64,000 nucleotides of DNA from Onthophagus taurus (lineage: Eukaryota; Arthropoda; Insecta; Coleoptera; Scarabaeidae). Of the stretch, positions 32,753 through 44,592 are shown piece after piece. Every line of letters begins with the position of its first letter. The first letter of the stretch is position 1. A program made the translations under genes and the position numbers. The notes beneath the pieces are model-generated. The model did no database searches, was not told the origin of the DNA, and was given only the letters and a program-made list of their open reading frames with translations. The stretch is from positions 1,738,501 through 1,802,500 of the forward strand of contig NC_091975.1 of NCBI RefSeq assembly GCF_036711975.1. Direction: 5' to 3'.

Positions 32753-35700
32753 GTAAGACAACATTTTTTTGTTTGATATCGAAGGGGATGGCGAAAAAAA
32801 AATGATCGTCTTCTCTTTATTTCATTAACACATCTCTGGCGTCTGCTACTATTTAATACTATTAATAACCACGTACTTAGACTAGATTCTAGACGTTTGA
32901 GGCGTTTTATTTTAATGTCTTTATTACCACTTGAGAGCGTAAATAGACACACGTATACCCGTTTTTTGAGCCGAGCTATACTAACAATATTTTAGCGTCC
33001 GCATGCATAATTTATAAAAATGATATAAAATAACATTTTCAATTCAATCTTTAGGAGTATTATCGTATGTGGGTAGCACACCGCCCTATTTATTTAGTCT
33101 TAGTCGTTTGGTAATAGAATACTACATAGATATATATATCTCCTTCTACTTCGACCTCTGGAACTTATTAGCAGCGCGCGTGTGGGACGTCTATGTTTTC
33201 TATTCTGTGTATGTATGTGAGTGTTTTTTAATCTTTGTGTAAGTTTGCGTGGCGCGTATTAATTTACAAATACACAACGGTATAAGTAATTTTTTTTTGA
33301 TACTGCTGTCTCGATAAACTACCACTTAATCTCATATTTCTTCCCGAAACCTTTCAAAATAAAGCATCATGTAATTGGTGCAAAAAAATAGTAAGTGAAG
33401 TATCGAATGGTTCCGCGAAGCCCGTGAAATCGCCATCGGGGGAATAACAGGATTAGAAGAATCCTTATTAACAATGTTGGGTGTACACCGGTTAACAGTT
33501 GGGGACGCGCTCTCGTTCCAGTTCTACTCAAAACAATGGCTCATTGTTCGCCAGTTTGTGGCGGAGACGCTTCCTGAGATAGAATACAACAAAATCGCGC
33601 ACTCTTCCAACCAGATGATTACGCGGAACTAGAGAATATTATAACCACAAAAGACAACTTTTATGCAAGGTTACTAAAAATGTAAAAAAAGGGTTTAAAC
33701 AAAATTTACACAAAAATGATTGAGTCATTTGAGCAACGAATTAAATTATGTAATTAAAGTAGTCAACAAAAGTTATTTATTTCATTGTAACTTCAAATCA
33801 TGATGTTGTAATGATATAAAATGACGTCTGTATTAAGTTACAAAGATTCTTTTTGCATAACCAAGGTGTTAGTCTAGGATTTGAATAAGTGGCAGCTGAT
33901 CCTCATCTTCATATCTATATAGAACTTCTTCATATCCTCATCATGACTTTCTCGTCTTCATTCACTTTCAACAACTTTTTTCAACAACAAAAAAGCTGTG
34001 GTATATACTTCATGAAATGTAACAGAAAGATTTGATGATGTTTTCGGTATGTGTCGTTAATAATCACCAATTTGTACATAACATGGTGTTGTTGGCTCTT
34101 GAAGTCTTCGTAATGGATAAGTTTTCTTGAAAACAATCAAATAATAGTGGCATAACGCATTCTTCGGCTTCAGGGTATCCTGCGTTAGATTAACCAAGGT
34201 AACATCTGCTACCATAGTTTGAAGCATGGTTACCACAAATAGGAACAGTCTGATGCCTTATTCGTTTTTATCAGAAAAAAAAGATCCTGGGCAATTATCT
34301 TTTTGGTTTGAGTTGGATAACAGTACGGAAGAGATCGGAGAAGTTTGGAATGGGAAAATAATTTTGGATGTAGAACTATGATTCGTACTATTAAATAAAA
34401 ATGAAATTGGAGTTCTTCTTTCTAAAACTTATTACTCAATTACTCAATGATTTGTTTGCTGACAAACATACAGTTGACGAACTAGAGTGGCTCTCTTTAT
34501 CTTGTTGGAGAAATTGTGACTTATTCGTTGCCTTGGATTTACGGGGGATTTACGATTTAACTTCTGGTATCATTTCATTTTCAATACATTTGAACATGAC
34601 ATTTTGTTGTTTTTGTTCTTTATCTGATATGATTTTTTTTGGTTCTCCTTCTGATATTTTCCTCTGCCACAATATTTTGCTTATGATGTAGCAGTGGTTT
34701 CTAATTCTCTTCAAGTAATAATGTAACTAATTCGTGGTGCTTCAAAGATGACTTTTTGCCCATAGTTTCATCAAGTATTACCGTTGTATTTAATTAATAA
34801 TCATAAAGCAAATCCAAGTACCTGTCTCTTATATAAAAATTAATTATAATGGCAAAGAGTACAAAAATTTTCATCTTGATTTTAGACATACAAAAATAAT
34901 TGTTATTCACTTCCCAATATTTGCTATGCGTTATCAGTTTTTTTGACGATTCGTTTAAATGGTTTATCATTTAATCTTGTTAGGATTAAAAAAACGAGAT
35001 GATTTTTTGATGAAGTTTATTACATCGATGTTCACAGGTGGCGTTGCTTATTCCTCTCACGATTTCCTCCTAAAACTTCTACTACCCTATCGTTCAACAG
35101 ATGTCACCCAATCGGCAATTTTGTAAACATACACCCAGTATATTTAGAGGGAAACAATTTATTGATCAATTTGGGCTTTATTAAAATTTATGTCCAAATT
35201 TTTGTTGTTTTAAAAAAAGTAATTTTTGGTGTAAATTATTGATTTCTAAGATGAAACGACGCGTGCGCCCGAATACCTCTCCTAAAACCACTCTCACCAT
35301 TCATAATCTCTCGCATATTCCTGGAGATCGTGGACGCTTTAAGTGCATAGGAATGTTTATTCGCGGAAACTGTTGGCCCTCGACACCGACCCACACAGTG
35401 TACGGTTTTTCCTTTTTGGTAATCAGGATAATGTCGGATCCGTGCAATTACGACCGTAAATCAATGCTTGCTGCCGAGTCGACGACGACGGCAGCAGCAC
35501 GGTCTGGTACGAACTTGTCCGTACCGATGCATTCCTCGGTTGCGGGGGCACGCTAAATATGCTTGAACACGCGACATTACATATTTATAAAATCCCCTCA
35601 TCAAATCTGGATCATTAAAATTATTATTGTCTTTTAAATCGATTTAAATCCATATAATATCATTTCAATTTTTTTTTTGGTCCGGATACGATCCTGTATT

Positions 35701-36379
35701 ACACAGCCACATGTCGCAACGTTTCGTTCTTTCTACCTCTTCTCCATCTCTCTCTCTTTGCCCCAACCTTATTTTCGCTTTTCAACGGTCGGAGTCTTTT
35801 TTTTTCTCGCTTTTGCCTGTCTCCCTGTTCTCCCAGGTAGAGATATAGTTTGGCTAACGTTTCGGTCTGGCACCACACAAAGGCGACTACTACGACAAAG
35901 AATAACCTTCAAGTTTATAAAAATTAAATAATAAGGGATCAAAAAGATGGTGATGGCGGCGTTGTGACGCCGCGACGACAGTAAACATAGCGACGAGACG
36001 ACGTCGACGCTCTCCGACTCGGCCAACTTAACGCCCTCGGTGAAGGTCATTGCCACACACACACTTGGTGTATTTTTGTCCAGCAAAGATCACGCCCACA
36101 CTCTTAAGACTGTTAAGAGAAAAGAGGTGATCTTAATTTAATTTTAGATACTTTTAAGTATTTCATTTTTCTACCTGACATAATAATAAAAATCGTTTTC
36201 AATACGTCCCTGTCTTCTTTCCGACGTGTTCTTGGGTGCCAGCTGAGGGGCAGTCGTTTGTTGGAGTCGAGGCACAGCTGCTGCCCCGCCAGTTGAAGCC
36301 GAATCCTCGAAGGGTGAATTTCGCATTACCAAACCGTTACTAGTTATTCGAAAAAGTGTCGTTTGAGAGTGTTTATGCT
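32753..36379. other. Probable Rbp6 5' intron and promoter region
   Basis: No recognised gene. 33399-33632 is an open frame without an early ATG (see findings). 34621-34692 is the inverted partner of the TE relic at 31577. GC-richer, CpG-containing stretches at about 35240-35560 and 35680-36110, and a segment just before the 36380 ATG, probably hold a promoter and 5' UTR. The rest is AT-rich without signal. Confidence 0.35.
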
Positions 36380-39300
36380 ATGGCCACTATGCTCTTTGAA
36401 CCGAGTGCCCAATTTTTTTCTTGCACAGTCCCACCGCCAAATGTTATTGGGTAAGAATAAGAAATTTAACTTTATTATAAAGATTACGATTTAGATTATT
36501 TAATTTGAAATTGCTGCATGATTTAAATTTAAATTGAGTTACGTTAATATAAGAAAAACAATGCAGAAATTGTGGGGTCGCGTTATGTGCAGACTGTACC
36601 CAACCCGATTTTTACCTGAACCCGAGGGGGCTTTGTTGGGGATCGTTTCCAGAAGGAACTCACTCTATATTTAGAAAAGCTTCCCATTTAACTCTTAAAT
36701 TTAAGGAGAAAACCTTTCTTAAAGAAGATTTCTTCAAAACTCCACAACTTTTATTTTTGGGCGTCAATGTATCTTTATTTATACATTTTTTTGATTCTTA
36801 TACATATTTTGATTTTATTCCCTCTCTAATCCTTGATTCTTTTCCTCTTCATCCATCTCCCTATAAATCCTCGCCAATTCTGGTTGTGGGTTGTAAATTT
36901 CGTGAAACTTTAAAAACTGATATAAAAAAAAATAAAATTATATCGAGACAGATTTAAATAAACCGTTTATGTATGTATATATTTTTGTGAATCGTTAAAA
37001 GAAATCTTAATTGTATATAAAACTTAATAAGAATAAGTTCTTTAGATTTAGTAGATTTTTGATAAGTGTCGTGTGTCTTTTGGGTTGTCTAGAGTCTAGA
37101 TTAACCGTTAATTTGTTTATTTAGTTTGTTTTCTTTCCGAACCCATTCTTATTTTTTGGGTTCTTTGTACAAGGTGTACCATTTTGTTGTAAGCGATGTT
37201 TTTTTTGAATTATTTGAAAACAATTATTATTATTTTATTGAAATTTGGAATTGTACAATTTGTTTAATCATTTTCTAAAAATGATGTCTGGTAGGTGACC
37301 TCCCCCAGCTGTCACCACAAAATTGAGCCCTTTTCCCAAGTGTTTTGGGCGTATGTTGGTCTTAATTTGCTCAACAGTGGAGTGTCTGGCTTGTTGACAT
37401 AAACCTTGCTCTTAAGGTATCCCCACAGGAAAAAGTCAGGAGGCGTCAAATTAGGCGAACGCGTCGGCTAGTCGTAATTGCCATTTTTCGATATAAATCG
37501 ATTTGGAAACATGATACGCAGCAAATCCATTGTTAATCATCGAGCAGTATGGCATGTTGCATCAATTTGCTGGAATTGATTTAAATCGATCATTTTCTTC
37601 AAGTTCAGTTGCCAAACCGTCATCGTAGGTGACCTACAGCAGCTATAGTATCATCACTATACGTGTACGGGGGTCTTAACGTTGGGCTTTGATGTTGCCA
37701 CTGGCATTGAATTTCGCCACCAAACTTCGAATTCTCTTGACTGGGTGTTGAACGACTGCGATATTTAAATTTCACTATTTCTGCACGTTCTTGAGATGTG
37801 TAGTACTGAAATGACGTTATCAAACATGACGCTTTTAAAGCTGGTTGTCAAATTAATCAAAAGAAGCATCGGTTACAACAAAATGGTACACCCTGTATTT
37901 AAAAAAAACTTTAAACGTATTTCTTGTACTTTACATTAGAACAAATCGAGTCTAATTATTTTTTTTAATTCACGTTTATATTAACATTAACGATTAACTA
38001 CTCCGTTTTTATTATTTTTACGTTTGTTGTCGTACGCTGGCCTCCTCTATTAATTTCTTTAATTTAAACAGTATATATCTATATATTTATATATTTACAC
38101 ACACAGTATTTAGTGCGGATTGTGAAGTAGATGATTTTGTTCTCTGTATACCTTTGTCATGTTCGCTACTACCATAGCATTATTATTATCATATTTTGTT
38201 TTTAATTACTCTATTTTAACACATGGTCGTTAATTAACCAACCAAACCAAAAAAAATGTTTTTAAGCGAATCGAGTCTCCGAGAGAATATCCGGGGCTCG
38301 ATCGAACCTCTTTTTACTGATCGTATATTTTAGTTACACAGGAAGTGAAGGTGAGGCACGCGCGATCGGATTGAATCAAAGGACGAACTACACCGATCGT
38401 TGATCGAAAAGTTAACAAGAGTGGCCAAGGTAAAGAAACAAAAGTAAAAAAATAAACAAAAACCAATTAAATAAACCAGCAGATTACTATTTATAATTGG
38501 TAGAAAGAAATGTAGCGTACTAGAAATTGACGTTTTTTGCCTGTACTAAACCAATATTTTTATTATTACATCAAGAATTATACAGGTGTCTCATTGATGT
38601 TCGACAAGGCGTTTCATTCCAAATACTATTATTTTCTTTGCAAAATGTTTCAGTTAATATTTTTGACATAATATTTTAGTAGCCTTGACATATTATGACA
38701 ACTGAGACGTAACCTAAAAGTCAAATATTTGACATAACCTCTAAAATATGAATTGACACATATCAACCATCGAGTGCCGCCAACATAAAAAATGTTCCCT
38801 TATTTTTGACGTTTCTTAACTTTGAAAGCCAAAAATTTTAGCCATTTATGGGTTTACATTATTTTTACTCTAGTATTTGTGATTAAAATTATGCCACGAC
38901 TTACAGAAACACACTATAGATATGGTCAAGGACAGTAGAATCTATCAGGACTGCTACATCCATTGTTGTGACAACCTGCCCGCAAACTACGTCACACCAT
39001 TTTCCACGCCCAGCTGTTGTTATGGTCTATGCGTTTGCTGTGTATTTTTAGAGGTTATATCCTAGACGTATTCATATTATTTTTGAAGTTTTATGTTTTT
39101 AGACGTATTAATGTCTATCATATAACCTCTAAAAACGCAGACAGTTACCAGGCGTGGCAAATAGTGTGACGTAGAGTGCGGGCAACCAATCCCTAGTGGA
39201 CTACAAAAATACAATGGATGTAGCAGTCCTGTTAGATTCTACTGTCCTTGAGATATGGTTATATAAAAATAAAACCAGTTTAGAAGATTATTCAAGTAGC

Positions 39301-42300
39301 TAAAACCATAAAAGTTCAAATTTTGTTTTGAAAATGAGTTTGTTGAAAAATTTAAGTTGCAATTTTGGCAAAAACATTTTTGAAGGTTTCTCTAAAGCTT
39401 CTCATCCACTTATTCAGAGTAGTTTTAGTTGTTAATTACATCATCCATAATTAGATTTCCAGGAGAACTTGCAGTTGCTCGACATAAGCTTTGAATTGGT
39501 ATCATCTTGTTACAGAAAACGTTTTTAGGCTTAAGTTTGAAAGAAGTTAAAAAAAAAACGTTGTATGATAATCAAAAGTTTTCGGATAATGATGAGTAAA
39601 CCTCAAACATGTGTTCTTGGATATATTACGATGCTGAATCGGCAAAACATATCTGTTTACCGATAACGCTATTTAATCAGTTTGAAAATCCTATGTTTTT
39701 CGTTTTGACGGTTTAGTTTTTGTGTCAAAGGATATCTTCAGGAATACGTCAACTTAATATTTTAATATAATTTTTAAATAATGCACTTTCGAACATCTTT
39801 AAGACACCCGATGTATTCAATTAATTAACTATTAATTAGCTAATCTTTAGTGTTTTCGTCTCAATACAAACACAATCATCATCATCATCATTATTTTTTT
39901 TTTTAATTAACTCTTATTTTCATTTGTATTAAACCGTATTTATGTGTAACTTTATTGTAGAAGAAGATATGACGTGCAAAAGACGTTTTACACATCATAC
40001 TTTATTTTTTTACCTTAATAATAATGTATAAAAGGCCTTTTTTCTCCCTTTACCAACATAAAAAAATTAAAAAGAAGAAAAAGATAGTGGTCCTTTTGTC
40101 TCATTACTCGAGTACAATTGAGACCTTTCTTTTTTTCTATACCTTTCTTTCGCTCGCGGGTTTTGGTTCATAGCTGGGAAACGTCCCATTGTTTTGCTTA
40201 TTACCGGGAAGGGGGAAAAAGCAATATCAAGAATGAGGTTTCAATTGTACTGAGAGCACATTACTACAATATTTTATTTTTTGTATTAGTGTAGATGAAG
40301 TTTCGTTTTATGTGATGGGGGGGGCATGATCGAAACGAATAAATCAGTTTTAACGAGAAAGCTGATATATAAATAAGTTTTAAGTTATACTTAAAATTAT
40401 TTATTTAGAATAACTAATTTAATATAGTATTTAATTTAATTAGATTCAAAGGGGGGTCTTCGAAAATCGATACATCTCTTTATCGCCGTCGTCGGTAGAG
40501 GGTGCAACAATCGAGGTCGCCATTTTGAATGGATCGAACGTTAGAGGGCGCGCGCCGTTACCTCTCCCGAAGCCCAAAAACCCTCTTTGGGAGAGCGGGT
40601 GGTTGTTCCAAGGCGGAGGATCAATATTTAGCTCCACCCTACAAAGTCCCCATGTTTCCGTTCGCTTCTCTTCCATTGTTCTCATCTTTTAGACATTTTT
40701 CAAAAGCAAAAAGGGACTAAAAAGTAGCAAAATAGCAGACTTCTTTTTTGCCGTTTCTTTATTTAAATTCTTTTTGTTAAATTTTCTTTGTATTCTTCGT
40801 CGATTTTGCACCGGGATGTAATGTAGGAAATGAAATGTAGGGATTAAGAAAAATCTGTTCGATTTTAAATCACCACTTTTTCAAAAAATTTATATTTATA
40901 AAAATCACAAATTTGTAATAACCACTTTTTGTTGCACTTTCTTTAGTCTTCTTTTGGGGTGTTTTTGAAAACAGGGCTAGGGTCATGTCCCGAAGCAGCA
41001 GTAAAGGATAAAATACCTACTGCTGTGACAGGACAATATCCTAGACCTATTCGGTTTGTTATTCCATTTTATAACAATTTCTTCTTTTAATAATTCTCTT
41101 GTTTATGAGTTAAAGTTGTTTGAATATACAAGGAGAGGACGACCAGAGATTATTTTTAGGGGAGAGTTGCGCGTACGCGAACCCTACGAAGACTGAGCCG
41201 CGGGGGCGACGGGCGCCCTTCGTGTTGCCGCCACCATCGAAAACGAGCCTGCGCCGCCGCCGCCACGTCACCGAGAACCGCGCCCCGCATCACTAATGTA
41301 TACACACGTGCCTGATTCGGCGCTTTGCCACCCTTATTGATCGAATAACGGGGAAAGGGGCGCGCGCGCGATTCACCCCCGGGAACTTCTAACACAAAAA
41401 AAGAACGAAAAAAATAAATAAAATAAAAAATAGGATGACCTTTTTACTACTTCGTTTATAACAAGAAGAAGGTGTGTGTGTTTGTTGTAACAATTCCTCA
41501 TTGAGTATTGTTGGAATCTACTCTTTAATATGTAACAGACTCTTTTGCGCAGAAAATATATAGCAATTGTCTTCGACAAGAAAAAACTGAGTACTCTTTG
41601 TAACCAATCATACATTTAACTTCTATAAGCTCACGTTTATTTGATACAGACCATGGTTCAAAATCTGAAGAGAAGTAAAAATTTGAACAAAATTGTTAAG
41701 AATAACTTATTTGATACACTTGAATTCAGATATCCAACTTATAACCTGCTATTGATTGTTTTTTTAATTTAATATTTGGTATCCAAAACTTTAGCTTCTT
41801 CGAAATATGTTCCTTGTAAATTTAAGCCGACTTACCTGATTTTTTTTATTTATAAAGGGCTTCTTCGCCGAACAGTTTCAGCATTTCAAGACTTTCCTAA
41901 ATCTTCTTGGATTTCGACAGCCAATTCATTTACAAATATTATTCTTAACAATTACGTTCAAATTTTGTCTAAAAAATTCTGTGTTTACAATTCACACCTC
42001 TTTAAATTTTAAACTAGATAGTGTATCAAAGTTGTGAGCACATTTTTTTCATAAACCAACCATAACTTGCTGTGACAGTTTGCTTCTTTTCAGATAAAGA
42101 AGAGGATAAAAGACCGTAACATATTTTCAACATTCAACGTTTTTTAAATGTGTTTTAATCGTAATTTTATTTACTTGAATTATTTATGTATAAATATAAC
42201 ACCAAAAAACGAAATTTCTTTTTAAATAATGACACATTAAATGTCAACGTGACAAATTCATTTCAAAACATGACGTAACAAAATTCCCTGTTTCTCTTGT

Positions 42301-44592
42301 TACCAACTTTGTAAATTTTGACAGGTATAAAAAAAAATCCAAGTATAGTGAATTTTACTTACGATGTAATATACAAAAATATTTCTATAGAAACCTAGTT
42401 ACTTTATCCCACATAAAATGCAAATTATCAATAAAATTTGACATTTCTGACACTAGACCTAGAACTAGAAACATTCGGGTTTATCATCGGTGCGTCTGAA
42501 GACGCCTGAAAATGTACAGCTAAACCCGAAAGTTTCTAGTTCTTGGTCTAGTTTTACACTAGCACTATCACTAGAACTAACATAAGACCTAAAACTAGAA
42601 TCATTCGGGTTTAGCCGTCTTGAGAGACGTGCGGATAAACCTGAATATCTCTTGTTTTAGGTCTAGTGCGTCTCATAAGACGGCCGAAATTTCAGGGTTA
42701 TCATGTCACCTTTTTCCAAGCAAACCTTTTCTTTTGCAAAACTACCTAATGCCAGTACTATTAAGCTATATTACATTTTATGTGGGACAGTGCAAGTGCA
42801 TAGTAGTTTCGTAACTATGGTTACTCTGTATATGTTTTAGGATATCAAAAAATAAAAAAATGATAATTCTTACCTTGCTTACTTTTGGATTTTCCAGGTC
42901 GATTTTCTCATCAACTCTTTTCCCGTTTGGATCGCTAACTCTATAAACAAAAATTAAAATTAAACCTAATTTAAAAAAAAAATGTCCAACTTTAAAGAGT
43001 GAGTAGAAGATACGCTCTAAAAATCATTGTTAAAATAAATTAGTTACGTTTCCTTTTCACGGCGGCAAAATCTCGATTTCGCTTTTAATTTCACTCTTTA
43101 AAATTGTTTCGTTCCGTAAACGAATAAATCCAATTCGATTTTATTCGATTTCTTTATAAATTTAATACTCACAGACAATAGTCCGGTCTTGTCAACCATT
43201 GGTAAGTGACGAACCATGGAACATTGGCGTAAACGAATCCGGCGATGACAAATATCGGAGTAACCTAGAATAAAAAAAATGTTTTTATTTAATTGTGTTT
43301 TATATTTTTTTATGTTTATATTATTTTATTATAGTACTGCCATGAACGATGGCCGAAATGGTATTCTCGAGCAAGATCTTCACAGCTCTATTAAATTAAA
43401 TGGTAGTCATTCGGGATCGTCCGGTAGAAGCACTCCTAATAACAGCTCAGATCCCGCTCCAGGAAAATTATTCGTCGGCGGTCTTAGCTGGCAAACATCG
43501 AGCGAAAAACTCAGGGAATATTTCGGGATGTTTGGAAATGTTACTGATGTGCTCATCATGAAAGATCCAATCACGCAGGTAAAAATAAAAACTATTTCAG
43601 TTTTATTTTATATCTTTTTTGTTAAAAAACCAATAAAGTTTTTTTTTATAAATAGACTTTTATTATTGTCTTAAAAAAAACTTTATTACCTACTCATTAA
43701 ATTGAGTGGACTTGCCAAAATCTAAACGTTCCCTTTTTTATATTTTTAGAGAAGTCGAGGATTTGGATTTATAACCTTCTCAGATCCATCGAGTGTTGAT
43801 AACGTATTAAAAGTTCCGATTCATACCCTAGATGGGAAAAAAATCGATCCAAAACATGCGACGCCTAAAAATCGCCCAAAACAACCGAGTAAAACCAAAA
43901 AAATCTTCGTCGGCGGAGTCAGCCAAGATACATCGGCCGAAGAGGTTAAAGCTTATTTTAATCAATTTGGTAAAGTTGAAGAGACGGTGATGTTGATGGA
44001 TCAACAAACGAAACGTCACCGCGGTTTCGGTTTCGTAACCTTTGAAAGTGAAGAGGTGGTCGATCGCGTCTGCGACATCCATTATCATACGTTAAAAAAT
44101 AAGCGAGTTGAGTGTAAGAAAGCTCAACCGAAAGAGGCGGTTCAAGCGAATGCTCAATTATTGGGTAAACGGTTAATGTTGAGTGGTTTGGGGATGAGAA
44201 TGGCCGCTCCAACAGCGGGGGCGATTGCGGCTGCTGCTGCTGCAAATCCATTGGCTGTCGTTCAAGCTCAAGCTCACGTTCAAGCGGCGGCAGCGGCTGC
44301 AGCAGCGGCTCAAGCTCAAACAGCAGCGGTAACAGGATATGGAAAATTGTTATATCCACCATTAGCCGGTTATCGTTACGCCCCATACCCAATCCCAACA
44401 GTAAGTGCCGGAGTCGGTGCAGCTGCGGGCGGAAATCCAGCTCAAGGACCAGCAACAGCAGCTGCAGCCCCAGCTTTGGCACCTCAGGTTACAGCCAGTC
44501 CGTATCAAGGTTACAATTTAACTAATGTTGATATGTCAAGCTTCCAAGGAGTAGATTGGGGATCAATGTACGGAATGGGAATGTATGTTTGA
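36380..44592 (+). CDS. Rbp6: Musashi-family RNA-binding protein Rbp6
   Basis: Post-transcriptional regulator binding UAG-type motifs in mRNA 3' UTRs. Exons: 36380-36450 ([15 protein letters not shown]...), 43335-43578 and 43750-44592; phases 2 and 0 join in frame to give 385 aa. RRM1 has LFVGGL (69-74) and RGFGFITF (108-115). RRM2 has IFVGGV (157-162) and RGFGFVTF (196-203). The linker has [20 protein letters not shown], diagnostic of Musashi proteins. An alanine/glutamine-rich tail follows, ending [16 protein letters not shown], which fits Rbp6 better than Musashi itself. The RRM exons are certain. The first exon is inferred from phase, strand and a clean gtaaga donor; a second candidate lies at 32642. 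The last two exons sit inside an intron of a minus-strand gene. Confidence 0.85.
37168..37897. mobile_element. Mariner-superfamily relic
   Basis: The ends read tacaaggtgtaccattttgt (37168) and acaaaatggtacaccctgta (to 37897), an inverted pair. Between them the minus strand has broken transposase pieces: an N-terminal [10 protein letters not shown], and later [19 protein letters not shown] followed by a GGHL-like end. Frames are shifted and the core, including the first catalytic acid, is absent. It is about 730 bp against about 1.3 kb for a full element. Confidence 0.7.
38918..39259. mobile_element. MITE with long inverted repeats and 9-bp target duplication
   Basis: Element 38927-39250 lies between two copies of agatatggt (38918-38926 and 39251-39259). 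The termini start caaggacagtagaatcta and are inverted complements for about 150 bases with indels, sharing ggactgctacatccattg, ctacgtcacac and ttttagaggttatat. It has no coding capacity. A 9-bp duplication with long inverted repeats suggests Mutator or Foldback type rather than mariner. Confidence 0.75.
39260..42440. other. Rbp6 intron, no gene recognised
   Basis: Mostly AT-rich. GC-rich patches at about 40470-40680 and 41160-41395 carry overlapping open frames on both strands with no motif; the second is CpG-dense and may be regulatory. The last exon of the minus-strand NDUFA4-like gene should lie somewhere below 42874 but could not be located. Confidence 0.35.
42440..42840. repeat. Dispersed foldback repeat with linked second unit
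   Basis: Signature tracts (gacctagaactagaaacattcg, split as gacctagaactag and aacattcggg; ttagccgtcttgagagacg) are followed by the unit also seen at 5.1-6.86 kb and 48.7 kb: gttatcatgtcacc, ccaagcaaaccttttc, acattttatgtgggacag, gtttcgtaactatggttac. It lies directly downstream of the minus-strand exon at 42874. Confidence 0.7.

Noticed and set aside
43958-44482. 174-aa minus-strand leucine/glutamine-rich ORF
   Set aside because: Antisense shadow of the Rbp6 RRM2 and alanine-rich exon.
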